Shown here: positions 19,099-27,449 of the stretch, piece by piece
How the letters are laid out: each line of letters opens with the position of its first letter
Numbering within the stretch: position 1 is the first letter of the stretch
Assembly (NCBI RefSeq): GCF_017876575.1
Contig: NZ_JAGIOE010000001.1
Coordinates: forward strand, 4,754,443-4,818,442
Length of the DNA stretch: 64,000 bases
Direction: 5' to 3'
Source of the DNA: Paeniglutamicibacter psychrophenolicus
GTDB lineage: Bacteria > Actinomycetota > Actinomycetes > Actinomycetales > Micrococcaceae
The notes under the pieces: generated by a model
Seen by the model: only the letters and a program-made list of their open reading frames with translations
Databases searched by the model: none
Told to the model about the DNA's origin: nothing
Made by a program: the position numbers and the translations under genes

Positions 19099-19683
19099 GT
19101 GCTTCCCATCATTGAGTATTCCCTGTCCTATTCCGCGCCCACCGGCGCCGAACGTGATGCCCTGTCCGCACTCACCCTGACCCCCGATGCCCGCTGGCAC
19201 GAACGCATGGACCATGCACGGTTCGTGGTCACCGCGCTGCACGAGGGCACCCGGGTGGGAGTGGGAATCGTGCACACCTCCGTGACCGCACCGACCATGG
19301 TGCCAAGCCCCATGGAACTCGGCGGCATGTTCGTGCACCCCGCCTACCGCCGGCTGGGCATCCGCCAGCACATGGCCGAGGCCAGGCTGACCTATGCCTT
19401 GTCCATGGGCGGCACCCCGATCACCGTCATCGACAACCGCAACCAGGCCTCGTGGGGCTACTACGAGCGCTCCGCCCGGTGGACGCCGGAACGTGAGTAC
19501 ACCGGCTACGTCACCGGGCTGCCCATGACCATCTGGGTGTCGACAGAGTCGTCCTGGTACCGCACGGCCATGGGCCTGAACCCGCTGGTCCCGGCCCAGC
19601 CCAACACCGTCCTGCCGCACGATGCCTCCCCGCAGCGGCCGCTGGCACTCGGGCCGGACCAGGACAACGCCGTTCCCGCGTAG
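19099..19683 (+). CDS. GNAT-family acetyltransferase
   Basis: The 194-residue protein has the acetyl-CoA fold signature around ELGGMFVHPAYRRLGIRQHM (the R/Q-x-x-G-x-G/A loop is RRLGIRQ), followed by helix and the TPITVIDNRNQASWGYYERSA segment. The substrate is unknown. It starts at GTG 19099. The C-terminal ~35 residues are Pro/Asp-rich and probably lie outside the fold. Confidence 0.75.
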   Translation: MLPIIEYSLSYSAPTGAERDALSALTLTPDARWHERMDHARFVVTALHEGTRVGVGIVHTSVTAPTMVPSPMELGGMFVHPAYRRLGIRQHMAEARLTYALSMGGTPITVIDNRNQASWGYYERSARWTPEREYTGYVTGLPMTIWVSTESSWYRTAMGLNPLVPAQPNTVLPHDASPQRPLALGPDQDNAVPA

Positions 19684-19714
19684 GAAAAAGCGGGCGGATG
19701 GCGATGGAAGGGGA

Positions 19715-21241
19715 CTATGCCCTTGCGGCCCCGGGGCGCATGTCGCCGGTGTCGATGTAGCGCTGGTGCCAGGACAGCGACTCCCCCAAGAGGTGCGGGG
19801 TGTGCTTGCCGTAGCTGGAAACCTTGGCGCGGTCGAAGTAGTCCTGCAGCATCGGGCGGTACTCCGGGGCGGAGCATTTGTCGATGACGAGCTGGGCGCG
19901 CTGCTTGGGCGAGAGGCCGCGCAGGTCGGCAAGCCCCTGCTCGGTAATCAGGATCATGGTGTCGTGCTCGGTGTGGTCCACGTGGCTGGCCATCGGCACG
20001 ATGCCGGAAATCTTCCCGCCCTTGGCGGTGGACGGGGACATGAACACCGACAGGTAGCCGTTGCGGGCGAAGTCGCCCGAGCCGCCGATGCCGTTCATGA
20101 CGTGCGAGCCGACCACGTTGGTTGAGTTCACGTTGCCGTAGATGTCGGCCTCGATCATCCCGTTCAGGGCGATGCAGCCCAGCCGGCGGACCAGTTCGGG
20201 GTGGTTGGAGATCTCCTGCGGGCGCAGCAGGATGCGTTCGCGGTAGAAGTCGACGTGCGCATTGAACTCGTCGATGCCGTCGGAGGACAGGGAGAAGGAG
20301 GTCGCCGAGGCGAAACCGATCGTCCCGTCCTTGAGCAGGGACAGCATGCCGTCCTGGATGACCTCGGTGTAGGCCTGCAGGCCCTTGTAGCCGCCTCGGG
20401 CCAGGCCGGCGAGCACGGCGTTGGCGATGTTGCCCACGCCCGACTGCAGCGGCAGCAGCTTGTCGGTGAGCCTGCCGGCGCGGATTTCGTGGTCCAGGAA
20501 GTCCAGCAGGTGGTCGGCGATCTGCTTGGAGGTCTCGTCGACCGGGGCGAAGGGGCTCAGCCGGTCCGGGGCGCTGGTTTCCACCACGGCGACGATCTTG
20601 GCCGGGTCCACGCGCAGGTAGGGCTCGCCGATGCGCTGGTCCGCGGTGGTCATCTCGATCGGCTTGCGGTGCGGTGGCAGCGCGGTGCCGTAGTAGATGT
20701 CGTGCATCCCTTCCATGGCGGCGGACTGCTGGGTGTTGACCTCGATAATGACCTTGTCGGCCATGTCCAGCCAGGTCTTGTTGTTGCCCACGGAGGAGGA
20801 CGGGATCAGCTTTCCGTCCTCGGTCACGCCGACGACCTCGATGATGGCCAGGTCGATCTTGCCGTAGAAGCCGAACCAGGCGTGCTGGGCCACATGGGAC
20901 AGGTGGATGTCCATGTATTCCATTTCGCCGGCGTTGATGCGGCGGCGCAGTTCCGGGTCGGACATGTAGGGCAGGCGCAGTTCCATGCCGCCGGCGCGGG
21001 CCAGCACGCCGTCGAGTTCCGGGGCGGTGGAGGCGCCGGTCAGCACGTTGATCTTGAAGGGGTTCCCCGCGGCCTGTTCCTTTTCCATGAGCGTGGCGAG
21101 CGCGCCCGGGACTGCCTTCGGGTACCCGGCACCGGTGAACCCGCTCATGGCCACCGTCATGCCCGGCTTCACCAGGTCGGCGGCCTGCTCTGCCGACATG
21201 CGGAGGTCAAGGAACTTGGAGTAGTGGATCCGATCGTGCAC
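19715..21241 (-). CDS. Acetyl-CoA hydrolase/CoA-transferase (succinate:acetate type)
   Basis: The protein (508 residues from GTG 21241) belongs to the class I CoA-transferases of the Cat1/AarC/Ach1 group, which move CoA between acetate, succinate or propionate. Features are SGFTGAGYPKAVP near the N-terminus, the LQSGVGNIANAVLAGL motif near the catalytic Glu region, and NGIGGSGDFARNGYLS and TEQGLADLRGLSP toward the C-terminus. GTG 21241 has AAAGGG about 5 bases upstream; a GTG at 21271 in the same frame is possible. It may link acetate use or overflow to the TCA cycle. Confidence 0.92.
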   Translation of the reverse strand: MHDRIHYSKFLDLRMSAEQAADLVKPGMTVAMSGFTGAGYPKAVPGALATLMEKEQAAGNPFKINVLTGASTAPELDGVLARAGGMELRLPYMSDPELRRRINAGEMEYMDIHLSHVAQHAWFGFYGKIDLAIIEVVGVTEDGKLIPSSSVGNNKTWLDMADKVIIEVNTQQSAAMEGMHDIYYGTALPPHRKPIEMTTADQRIGEPYLRVDPAKIVAVVETSAPDRLSPFAPVDETSKQIADHLLDFLDHEIRAGRLTDKLLPLQSGVGNIANAVLAGLARGGYKGLQAYTEVIQDGMLSLLKDGTIGFASATSFSLSSDGIDEFNAHVDFYRERILLRPQEISNHPELVRRLGCIALNGMIEADIYGNVNSTNVVGSHVMNGIGGSGDFARNGYLSVFMSPSTAKGGKISGIVPMASHVDHTEHDTMILITEQGLADLRGLSPKQRAQLVIDKCSAPEYRPMLQDYFDRAKVSSYGKHTPHLLGESLSWHQRYIDTGDMRPGAARA

Positions 21242-21425
21242 GGTTGCCCTTTCCGAGGAGTTGCGACACACCAGCTTCGTGTCATCTGCGCCACTTTAGC
21301 CCCTGGTTGCATCACATTTGGTCCGTTTTGCGCTCGCCTGACGCCAACGGTTCCAACGCTCGGTGAGCCGACCCGATTTTGCGGTGACCGGCAGGTGAAA
21401 GCCGGTCGCCGGATAGCATTGCGGG

Positions 21426-21536
21426 ATGACCGAGAAGCAGAAAATGATCTGGACCATGTCCGCCATCGGAATCCTGGTGGTTGCCGGTTGGGTGTTTATC
21501 GGCTCCGGGGGCCTGGCGCTGCTGCTCGATTCCTGA
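21426..21536 (+). CDS. Possible 36-residue single-helix membrane peptide
   Basis: The frame from ATG 21426 reads MTEKQKMIWTMSAIGILVVA and continues through a single hydrophobic helix to LLLDS and TGA. A charged N-terminus followed by one helix is typical of small membrane proteins. The upstream GCGGG is a weak ribosome site. It lies just before the broken transglutaminase-like gene. No family is recognised. Confidence 0.4.
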   Translation: MTEKQKMIWTMSAIGILVVAGWVFIGSGGLALLLDS

Positions 21537-21561
21537 CCTTTGTCGTGGCAGACTCGGTCCC

Positions 21562-22295
21562 ATGACCTGCGCCCTGACCACGACCGCCCGGTTGCGCCGT
21601 GCCGACGCCTTCTGCGGCAATCCGGCGGTCGGCACGACCGACTTCACCCCCATTCTTGACGGCGGCGACCCGGTGTTGCTGGAGCTCGGCGCCCGGCTGC
21701 GGGCAGGCACCGGCAGCGACCTGGAGTTCCTGCGCGAGGCCCACCGGTGGATCCAGCAGCGGATCCGCCCCGTGTATTCGCTCAACGAAACCCAGCCGGC
21801 GTCGGCCACGCTGGCCAAGGGACGGGGCTCGTGCTCGCAGCGCATCGCCCTCCTGGAGGCCTTGGCCCGAGGGGCCGGAATCGCCACCGCTCGGAGGCCC
21901 TGCTGATCCACGGTTCGTTTTGGCATCCGCGGTTCAGGTACTTGCGCCGCGCGGTTCCCCAGCGAATCCTGATCGCCTGGCCGGATTTCTTGGTCGATTC
22001 GGCCTGGATGAATCTCTCGGATCTCTTCGTGGCGGATGCCAAGGACCCGGCCCCGGCTTTCGCCAACCAGGGCGCCGAGACCCTCTTCGATGCCATCGCC
22101 ACCGGCTCCGCCAATTGGGTGGCAAGCGGCTGCGCCGAGGGTTCCTGCATGCCCGCCGACCTGGCCCAGGTCGATCTGTCGCTGGGCAGGTTCGCTGACC
22201 GGGATGCGGTCTTTGCCCGTTACGGCCAGAACCTGCCGAGCGTCCTGCGCGTGGTCCTCGAACCCGTTTTCGGCCGCTGGGCGGCCAAGGGCTAG
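21562..22295 (+). pseudogene. Transglutaminase-like gene with a single-base frameshift
   Basis: The first frame (21562-21906) reads through SLNETQPASATLAKGRGSCS, the active-site Cys region of bacterial transglutaminase-like proteins, to GIATARRPC and a stop. The protein clearly continues in another frame from about 21888 (SEALLIHGSFWHPRFRYLRR) to 22295, covering the His/Asp-bearing half. Restoring one C in ACC-GCTCGG gives GIATRSEALLIHG, the expected continuity. So either the gene is inactivated or the assembly lost one base in a C-run. Codon use is normal across both halves, which points to a recent change. Confidence 0.8.
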
Positions 22296-22298
22296 ATT

Positions 22299-22325
22299 CC
22301 GGCCATCCCCACGGCCATTGGCCGG
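22299..22325. terminator. Hairpin between convergent genes
   Basis: Arms CCGGCCA (22299-22305) and TGGCCGG (22319-22325) form a 7-bp stem between the convergent transglutaminase-like and GNAT genes. There is no T-tract. Confidence 0.4.
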
Positions 22326-22333
22326 GACAAGAA

Positions 22334-22891
22334 TCAGGCAGGTCCGAGCTGCCGCACGTATTGCCGGCACACATAAACCCGCTTGAAGGCCCGGCGCATG
22401 CTTTCCTCCTCCTTGATGTCCGCATGCATGAAGGCCAGCACGGGCCGGGACAACCCGTCCGGGCTTTGGAACCCGGCATTCGGATCCTTGTATCCCTTGT
22501 ACACGTGCAGGTATCGGTAGGCCTCTTCAAAGCCGTTGCGCCGGTACCAGCCATTTGCCGCAACATCTTCCCGGGTCCAGGCATCCAGGGTTTGAGTGCC
22601 GGCGGGCAGGCGGGACAGGGCCTCGGCCAGCAGTGCCGATGCCATCCTCTGCTGCCGGGCATTTGGATGCACAGCGATGGAATCGATGGTTGCCGCATCG
22701 CCGTCCACCTCGATGTCGAGCAGGCCCACGATCGTGCCGTTGTCCTCTGCCACCAGGCTCAGGTTCGGGGCCTTGATGTCGCTGCGGTCGGTGCGGACGT
22801 CGTCGTAGTAGTTGCTGTCCAGGAAGCTGGGCAACCTGCACTCGAGCCAGCCGCGTTCGTCTGCCGGTTGGTATTCACGGATATTGAACAT
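22334..22891 (-). CDS. GNAT-family acetyltransferase
   Basis: The 185-residue protein begins MFNIREYQPADERGWLECRL, the typical GNAT first strand and helix. Motif A follows as DSIAVHPNARQQRMASALLA (acetyl-CoA pyrophosphate loop), then GWYRRNGFEEAYRYLHVYKG, the usual Y/N-rich C-terminal motif. The substrate is unknown. ATG 22891 is the only start compatible with the family N-terminus. It has no close same-strand neighbour. Confidence 0.85.
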   Translation of the reverse strand: MFNIREYQPADERGWLECRLPSFLDSNYYDDVRTDRSDIKAPNLSLVAEDNGTIVGLLDIEVDGDAATIDSIAVHPNARQQRMASALLAEALSRLPAGTQTLDAWTREDVAANGWYRRNGFEEAYRYLHVYKGYKDPNAGFQSPDGLSRPVLAFMHADIKEEESMRRAFKRVYVCRQYVRQLGPA

Positions 22892-23050
22892 TGCGGGTGT
22901 GACCTGTCAGTGGACGGTGTGGGCCATGAATTGATCGTGCTGGGCGCTGGCGGTATTCCTGCAACCTCACGTCACACCACCAAGCTACCACCGTTCGATT
23001 ATGCATTTCACGGGCACCCTGGCAAGGGTTCTTGCGCGACCCAACACAAG

Positions 23051-23088
23051 ACGGGTGTGTCCGCCACTCCAGTGGCGGACACACCCGT
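23051..23088. terminator. Perfect 18-bp hairpin
   Basis: Arms ACGGGTGTGTCCGCCACT (23051-23068) and AGTGGCGGACACACCCGT (23071-23088) pair perfectly around two bases. It lies between the small membrane protein gene and the GNAT promoter and probably ends transcription from the former; it has no clear U-tract on that side. Confidence 0.6.
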
Positions 23089-23100
23089 TTGTACCGTGCA

Positions 23101-23129
23101 TTGGCCCGGGCCGTTCATTCCCGGGCCAA
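23101..23129 (-). terminator. Second hairpin after the small membrane protein gene
   Basis: A perfect 10-bp stem TTGGCCCGGG/CCCGGGCCAA has a 9-base loop and lies 9 bases beyond the stop codon in reading direction. Confidence 0.55.
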
Positions 23130-23137
23130 CCACAAAC

Positions 23138-23278
23138 CTATGCGACCTGCTCGGCGCCCGGTTCCTCATGCTCGTTGTGTGCCTTGCGGTAACGAGCGAC
23201 CATCGAAAAGGTCAGTACGCTCAGTAGTCCGATCATCGTGAAGGCCGTAATGATGAGTGCTTCATGACCTGGTGTCAT
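23138..23278 (-). CDS. Small single-helix membrane protein, 46 residues
   Basis: ATG 23278 is preceded by AAAGGACG at a workable distance. The frame encodes MTPGHEALIITAFTMIGLLS, a further hydrophobic stretch, then the basic RYRKAHNEHEE and an acidic end. One transmembrane helix (about 8-28) with a cytoplasmic charged tail is predicted. Two hairpins follow the stop, consistent with a real monocistronic unit. I recognise no family. The size resembles small subunits of transporters, but no transporter is adjacent. Confidence 0.65.
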   Translation of the reverse strand: MTPGHEALIITAFTMIGLLSVLTFSMVARYRKAHNEHEEPGAEQVA

Positions 23279-23867
23279 TATGATTCGTCCTTTCATGACA
23301 GTGCGGCGATTTGACGGGCTCTTGCCCCTTCTCTTATCAACCGCCGGAAGTGCCGGGCTCGTCGCCGGGAGGCGTCAAGCCCTGGGCCCGTTCCGTTTCT
23401 TGCTTTGTTTCTGTTGCATGCCCCGACACCATTGGAGGGGCGTTCCTGCGTTTCGGACAGTCCTCGTCATGTGGCCAATCCTGCAACCTGCCTGGCCGCT
23501 ACGCGCCCTCGATGACCCGCATCGATGCGCGAGCGAAACGTGCCGGCAATGAATTCCGGCAGGCTTGCCTCATCGAATCGCACGGCACACCCTCGGGGCT
23601 ACCCGATCCAAGCGGCCGTTTGCGGAGCTCGGGACAACTTGGCATCGCCATCAGCGCTGCATCCGGCCTTGACCAATGCATCCCGGGACCACCGTCCGAA
23701 CCCCCTCTGGGTCCGCATGGGATTTTGAGCGGCTGTGCGAATCAATTCGACGGCTCACGCTCTTCTAGCAACCCTTGAGGAGGTCTTTAATTATCACATA
23801 TTTGTACTAAATAGACAAATCGATGGTCAGCTGAACGCGACATAATCATCCGGCCGGCCAAAGGCAT
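23279..23867. other. Long intergenic stretch without a convincing gene
   Basis: About 590 bases lie between the small membrane protein promoter and the 3' end of the glycosyltransferase. Open frames here are Arg/Ser/Pro-rich and lack ribosome sites. A distinctly AT-rich spot (about 23785-23825) ends it; with no rightward gene beyond, it may be non-coding or a promoter for an unseen RNA. Confidence 0.5.
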
Positions 23868-25148
23868 TCACCATTCCAATTCCTCGAGCAGCAGCGACTC
23901 GTCGGCCGCATCGCGGGCGATGGCCACGCCGAGCCGCCGGGCACAGAGGCGGTAGTCGTCGTTTCCCGAGACCGTGGTGATGGCCCTGGCGATGGTGCCG
24001 GCCGAGGCGCGGCGGGACACCGCGACGCCGGCACCCCTCGAGGTGACCCGGATGGCGTTTCCGGACTGGTCGCGGCCGTGATGCAGGATGACCAGCGGCA
24101 CCCCCGCCGCCAGTGCCTTGACCACGGTGCCGTGCCCTCCATGGGTGATGACCAGGCTCGCCCGAGCCATGGCCTGGTGGTGGGGCGCGGCGGCCACCAC
24201 CGCCACATTGGCCGGCGCGCGGATCTGTCCGGGATCGACCGCGGGGCCGGTGGTCACCAGACCGCGCACCGGCAGGCTCCCGAGCGCATCCACGATGCGT
24301 TGCATGCACTGCACGTGGTTCTGGAACGTCGAGGACATGGCCACCAGGACCAGCGGTTCCTCGCCTGCGGGCGGGGCCCACGGGGCGTTGGAGGTCCAGG
24401 CCGGGTCATCGAGGATCGGCCCCACGTAGCGGGCGTTGTCCGGAAGCTCGGCGGGGAAGTCGAAGGCCGAGGAGGTGAGGATCAGCTGGCGCCTGGCGCG
24501 ATGCACCTGGGCCCATGTGTTGGCCACCGGGGCCAGCCCGTGATCGGCACGCAGCTCGTTCAACGGGGCAAGCGCGAACCTGTCGGCCAGCTTGGTGCCG
24601 CCGAATGCCGTCATGCGGTCGCGCAGTGCACCCAGCGGCCCCTTCGCCGGGGTGAAGCCGGTGCCGACCTGCGGCATGCCCTTGGCCGGCAGCGGGTAGG
24701 TGTTGGGGATCAGGACGTCGAAGGGAACCCCGCGGGCCTCGGCCCCGACCATGGCCCCGAAGGCGAAGAACGAGGTCAGCACCAGGTCCGGCCGCACCTC
24801 GTCAATGGCCTCCGCGGTGTCGCGGGCCTGCTGCGGGGCCAGGTTCCCGATCATGTTTTCGAACATGTCCCGGGCCAGGGCCATCGGGCTGTGCAGCGCC
24901 CAGTCGCGGACCTCTCCGGTGCGGCCATCGGTCCAGGAGCGGAACGAGGCCCCGGCGGCGGCTGCCTGGTCTTCCATGGAATCGTCGGCGAGCATCACGA
25001 CCTCATGCCCGCGGCGGGCCAGCCGCCGGGCGACGCCGATCTCCGGCGGAACGGTGCCGCCGGCGTCCTTGAGTGCGAAAAGATAGGTGCGGCGGGCCGC
25101 TTCCGGCGCGGTTCCTGCACCCCGGGGGCTGGCTGGTGTCTGGCTCAT
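23868..25148 (-). CDS. UDP-glycosyltransferase-like (MGT family) glycosyltransferase
   Basis: The 426-residue protein has two Rossmann halves (GT-B fold): an N-terminal acceptor domain (YLFALKDAGGTVPPEIGVAR) and a C-terminal donor domain. The nucleotide-sugar motif is ITHGGHGTVVKALAAGVPLV near residues 335-355, then HHGRDQSGNA, as in macrolide- and sterol-type glycosyltransferases. It should transfer a sugar to a small hydrophobic acceptor; neither sugar nor acceptor can be told. No natural-product cluster surrounds it, so detoxification or glycolipid synthesis are alternatives. Confidence 0.85.
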   Translation of the reverse strand: MSQTPASPRGAGTAPEAARRTYLFALKDAGGTVPPEIGVARRLARRGHEVVMLADDSMEDQAAAAGASFRSWTDGRTGEVRDWALHSPMALARDMFENMIGNLAPQQARDTAEAIDEVRPDLVLTSFFAFGAMVGAEARGVPFDVLIPNTYPLPAKGMPQVGTGFTPAKGPLGALRDRMTAFGGTKLADRFALAPLNELRADHGLAPVANTWAQVHRARRQLILTSSAFDFPAELPDNARYVGPILDDPAWTSNAPWAPPAGEEPLVLVAMSSTFQNHVQCMQRIVDALGSLPVRGLVTTGPAVDPGQIRAPANVAVVAAAPHHQAMARASLVITHGGHGTVVKALAAGVPLVILHHGRDQSGNAIRVTSRGAGVAVSRRASAGTIARAITTVSGNDDYRLCARRLGVAIARDAADESLLLEELEW

Positions 25149-25295
25149 GGCAGCTACGGTACGCCGCGGGTTCGGCGTGAACCATCCGTGCCTGTACCCG
25201 TTTTTCCCGGTTCCGGGCGCGGCTCACGCTCCCGTGGACTTCGGAAGGCTGCCGCGCGATATCCCCAAGTGCCTGAGCCGAGTAGGCTTCGGGGC

Positions 25296-25913
25296 ATGAG
25301 GACCGCCATCGTATTCAGCGCAGTGCTTGCCCTGTTGGTCCTCTTCCAACTGGCCCTGGCGTTTGGTGCCCCGTGGGGCCGGTTTGCGTGGGGCGGGCGG
25401 CATCCGGATTCGCTGCCGCTTCCCCTCCGGATCGCTTCGGCGTTCTCCGTGTTGGTCTACGGGTTCATCGCGTTGCTCGCCCTGGACCGGGCAGGTGCCA
25501 TCGAGTTGTTTCCCGCCGGGTTCTCCCGGGTCGGCATCTGGGTCGTGTTCGCCTACCTGGCCCTTGGGGTGGCGATGAATGCGATCTCCAGGTCCAGGCC
25601 GGAGCGCTACTCGATGACTCCGGTGGCGGTGGTGCTTGCGGTCCTCGCGCTGCTCATCGCGCTTTCACCCGCGCCCGAGCGTGCGTTCGCCGGCATGGTG
25701 CTGGATAACGGAAGCGGTCCGGTGTACTGCACGACCGTCATGGAGTCCTATCCACCGCAATGCGGCCACGACTCCCCTGCGGTGCTCGGCTGGGACTGGA
25801 ATGCCGTGGACCATCAGCAGTCGCAGTCGGTACGCTGGGGCGAATACAGCTTCCAGGGCGGGCGCGGGCGCGGCACGATCACCCTGAAAGGCGCGGCGGA
25901 GCAGCTGCGCTGA
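25296..25913 (+). CDS. Membrane protein with extracytoplasmic C-terminal domain, unknown
   Basis: A protein of 205 residues has four hydrophobic helices within the first ~130 residues (about 4-24, 48-66, 80-98, 107-128), then a ~75-residue polar tail containing Cys pairs (YCTT, PPQCGHD). The tail is probably outside the membrane. The start ATG 25296 opens directly with a helix. It lies 26 bases before a lipoprotein gene and is likely co-expressed with it. No family is recognised. Confidence 0.65.
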   Translation: MRTAIVFSAVLALLVLFQLALAFGAPWGRFAWGGRHPDSLPLPLRIASAFSVLVYGFIALLALDRAGAIELFPAGFSRVGIWVVFAYLALGVAMNAISRSRPERYSMTPVAVVLAVLALLIALSPAPERAFAGMVLDNGSGPVYCTTVMESYPPQCGHDSPAVLGWDWNAVDHQQSQSVRWGEYSFQGGRGRGTITLKGAAEQLR

Positions 25914-25939
25914 ACAGGCTAGCGGAAGGGCGGCATTCC

Positions 25940-26371
25940 ATGAAGAAGGCACTGCGCGGCGCAGGGATGGCTTCCGTCCTCCTGGCAGCCCTGCTGCTGG
26001 CGAGCTGCGCGGAGCCGGTGAGCGTGGCGGAGCGCACCGCCCCCGAGCTTCCCGGTTCACTGACGCAGGCCCAGCGCGGGAACCTGGAACCCGGCGAACC
26101 GGCCACCTTCTGGCTCCAGGCCGGGTCCCGCTTCGCGCTGGTCACCTGGGGCAGTTCGTCCTGCCCGGCGGTGGTGACGCGGATGGATGCGATGGGTGCC
26201 GACGCAATCGAGCTGCGCGTGGAATCCTCCGGCGGATCCGGTCCGTGCAGCGCCGACCTGGCGCCGACCACCCACGAGCTGGAACTTCCGGAATCTGTCA
26301 CCCGGCGCCCGGTCACCCTGACCCTGCACTACGCGGACGGCCCTGACGCCAGGACGCTGGTCCTGGACTGA
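25940..26371 (+). CDS. Secreted lipoprotein, unknown function
   Basis: The 143-residue protein has a type II signal peptide: MKKALRGAG, a hydrophobic core, and the lipobox LLASC with Cys23 as the lipidated residue. The mature part has a short Cys pair (SSCPAVV, SGPCSAD) and looks beta-rich. It follows the unknown membrane protein closely, so the two may work together at the cell surface. No catalytic motif is visible. Confidence 0.75.
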   Translation: MKKALRGAGMASVLLAALLLASCAEPVSVAERTAPELPGSLTQAQRGNLEPGEPATFWLQAGSRFALVTWGSSSCPAVVTRMDAMGADAIELRVESSGGSGPCSADLAPTTHELELPESVTRRPVTLTLHYADGPDARTLVLD

Positions 26372-26394
26372 GCCCCTGCCGCAACGCACAAGCG

Positions 26395-26420
26395 CCCTCC
26401 CGGGGAACGGCCCGGGAGGG
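26395..26420. terminator. Terminator between convergent lipoprotein and ribokinase genes
   Basis: Perfect 10-bp stem: CCCTCCCGGG (26395-26404) with CCCGGGAGGG (26411-26420), a six-base loop, no T-run. Confidence 0.6.
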
Positions 26421-26477
26421 AACTGGCGACAGGGTTCTCGGCCCATCCCGGGGGATCGGGAACGGGCCGGGTACCGG

Positions 26478-27449
26478 CTAGGCCTTGAGCCTGGCGAACA
26501 CCGCGGAGGCATCCGGGTAGGCGGCCTGCGTGCCCTTTTTGGTGGTCGCCAGTGCGGCGCCCACCGAGGCGAAGGCGGCGGCCTCGGCCAACGGGTCGCC
26601 GGCGGCCAGGCGTGCGGCAAGTCCGCCGGTGAAGGCGTCGCCGGCACCGGTGGTGTCCACCGCATCCACGCGGGTCGGGGCGATGCGCACGATGCGCTTG
26701 CCCGCCTCGGCCCGCGAGTCCAGCACCACCGAGCCGTCCGCACCGAGGGTCACCACGGCGCTGGGCAGCCCGCGGGCCACCAGGTGCCGGAGCACCGGTT
26801 CCCAGGCCGGGGCCTCGGCGTCGGGGCCCGGGATCTGCTCCCCGTCCAGGAACTGCGAGGCCTCGTGCGCGTTGACCAGCAAGACGTCGGACAGCGCCGC
26901 AAGGCTTGGGCGGATGGGTGCGTACGGGGAGAGGTTCAGCAGCACCGTGGCCCCGGCCTCCGCTCCGGCCTTCGCCGCGGCCTCGACGGTGTCCAGGTCC
27001 ACTTCCAGGCACAGGCACAGCACCGCGGCGCCCTCGAAGGCGGCTCCGGCTTCCGCGACGTCGCCCGGGGACAGTGTTCCGTTGGCGCCGGCGGAAATCA
27101 CGATGGTGTTCTCCGCGGAGGCATCCACGGTCACCACGGCGACGCCGGTTTCCACGCCGGGGACCTGGTGCACGTGGGACACGTCCACATTGGCGGCGGC
27201 GCAGGATTCGAGCAGCATGGTGCCGTTGGCGTCCCGGCCCACGGCACCCACCAGCGACACGTCGGCCCCGAGCTTGCCGGCCGCAACGGCCTGGTTGGCG
27301 CTCTTGCCGCCGGGGTTCACGGTGAAGCCCTCACCGTGCAGGGTCTCCCCCGGTTCGGGCAGGCGTTCGGTGTAGATGGTCAGGTCGGCGTTCAGCGAGC
27401 CGACCACCACGATCTTGCCGGGCTGGTTGCCCGGGGCTTGGATATCCAA
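26478..27449 (-). CDS. rbsK: Ribokinase (PfkB family)
   Basis: The 323-residue sugar kinase carries the PfkB signatures: the N-terminal substrate region GSLNADLTIYTERLPEPGET, GGKSANQAVAAGKLGA and the anion-hole/catalytic motif DTTGAGDAFTGG with Asp271. It should phosphorylate ribose to ribose-5-phosphate. It starts with TTG at 27449 immediately after the stop of the MFS gene, with GAGGTG inside the end of that gene as ribosome site. It is the last gene of a nucleoside-use operon, where it would handle ribose released by the hydrolase. Confidence 0.92.
   Translation of the reverse strand: MDIQAPGNQPGKIVVVGSLNADLTIYTERLPEPGETLHGEGFTVNPGGKSANQAVAAGKLGADVSLVGAVGRDANGTMLLESCAAANVDVSHVHQVPGVETGVAVVTVDASAENTIVISAGANGTLSPGDVAEAGAAFEGAAVLCLCLEVDLDTVEAAAKAGAEAGATVLLNLSPYAPIRPSLAALSDVLLVNAHEASQFLDGEQIPGPDAEAPAWEPVLRHLVARGLPSAVVTLGADGSVVLDSRAEAGKRIVRIAPTRVDAVDTTGAGDAFTGGLAARLAAGDPLAEAAAFASVGAALATTKKGTQAAYPDASAVFARLKA

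Noticed and set aside
23051-23129. Neighbouring hairpins as a possible CRISPR or repeat array
   Set aside because: The two hairpins have unrelated sequences and do not recur; they fit terminators.
23311-23778. Open frame of 155 codons in the 23.3-23.8 kb gap
   Set aside because: Its composition is Ser/Pro/Arg-rich with no ribosome site and atypical codon use; more likely non-coding.
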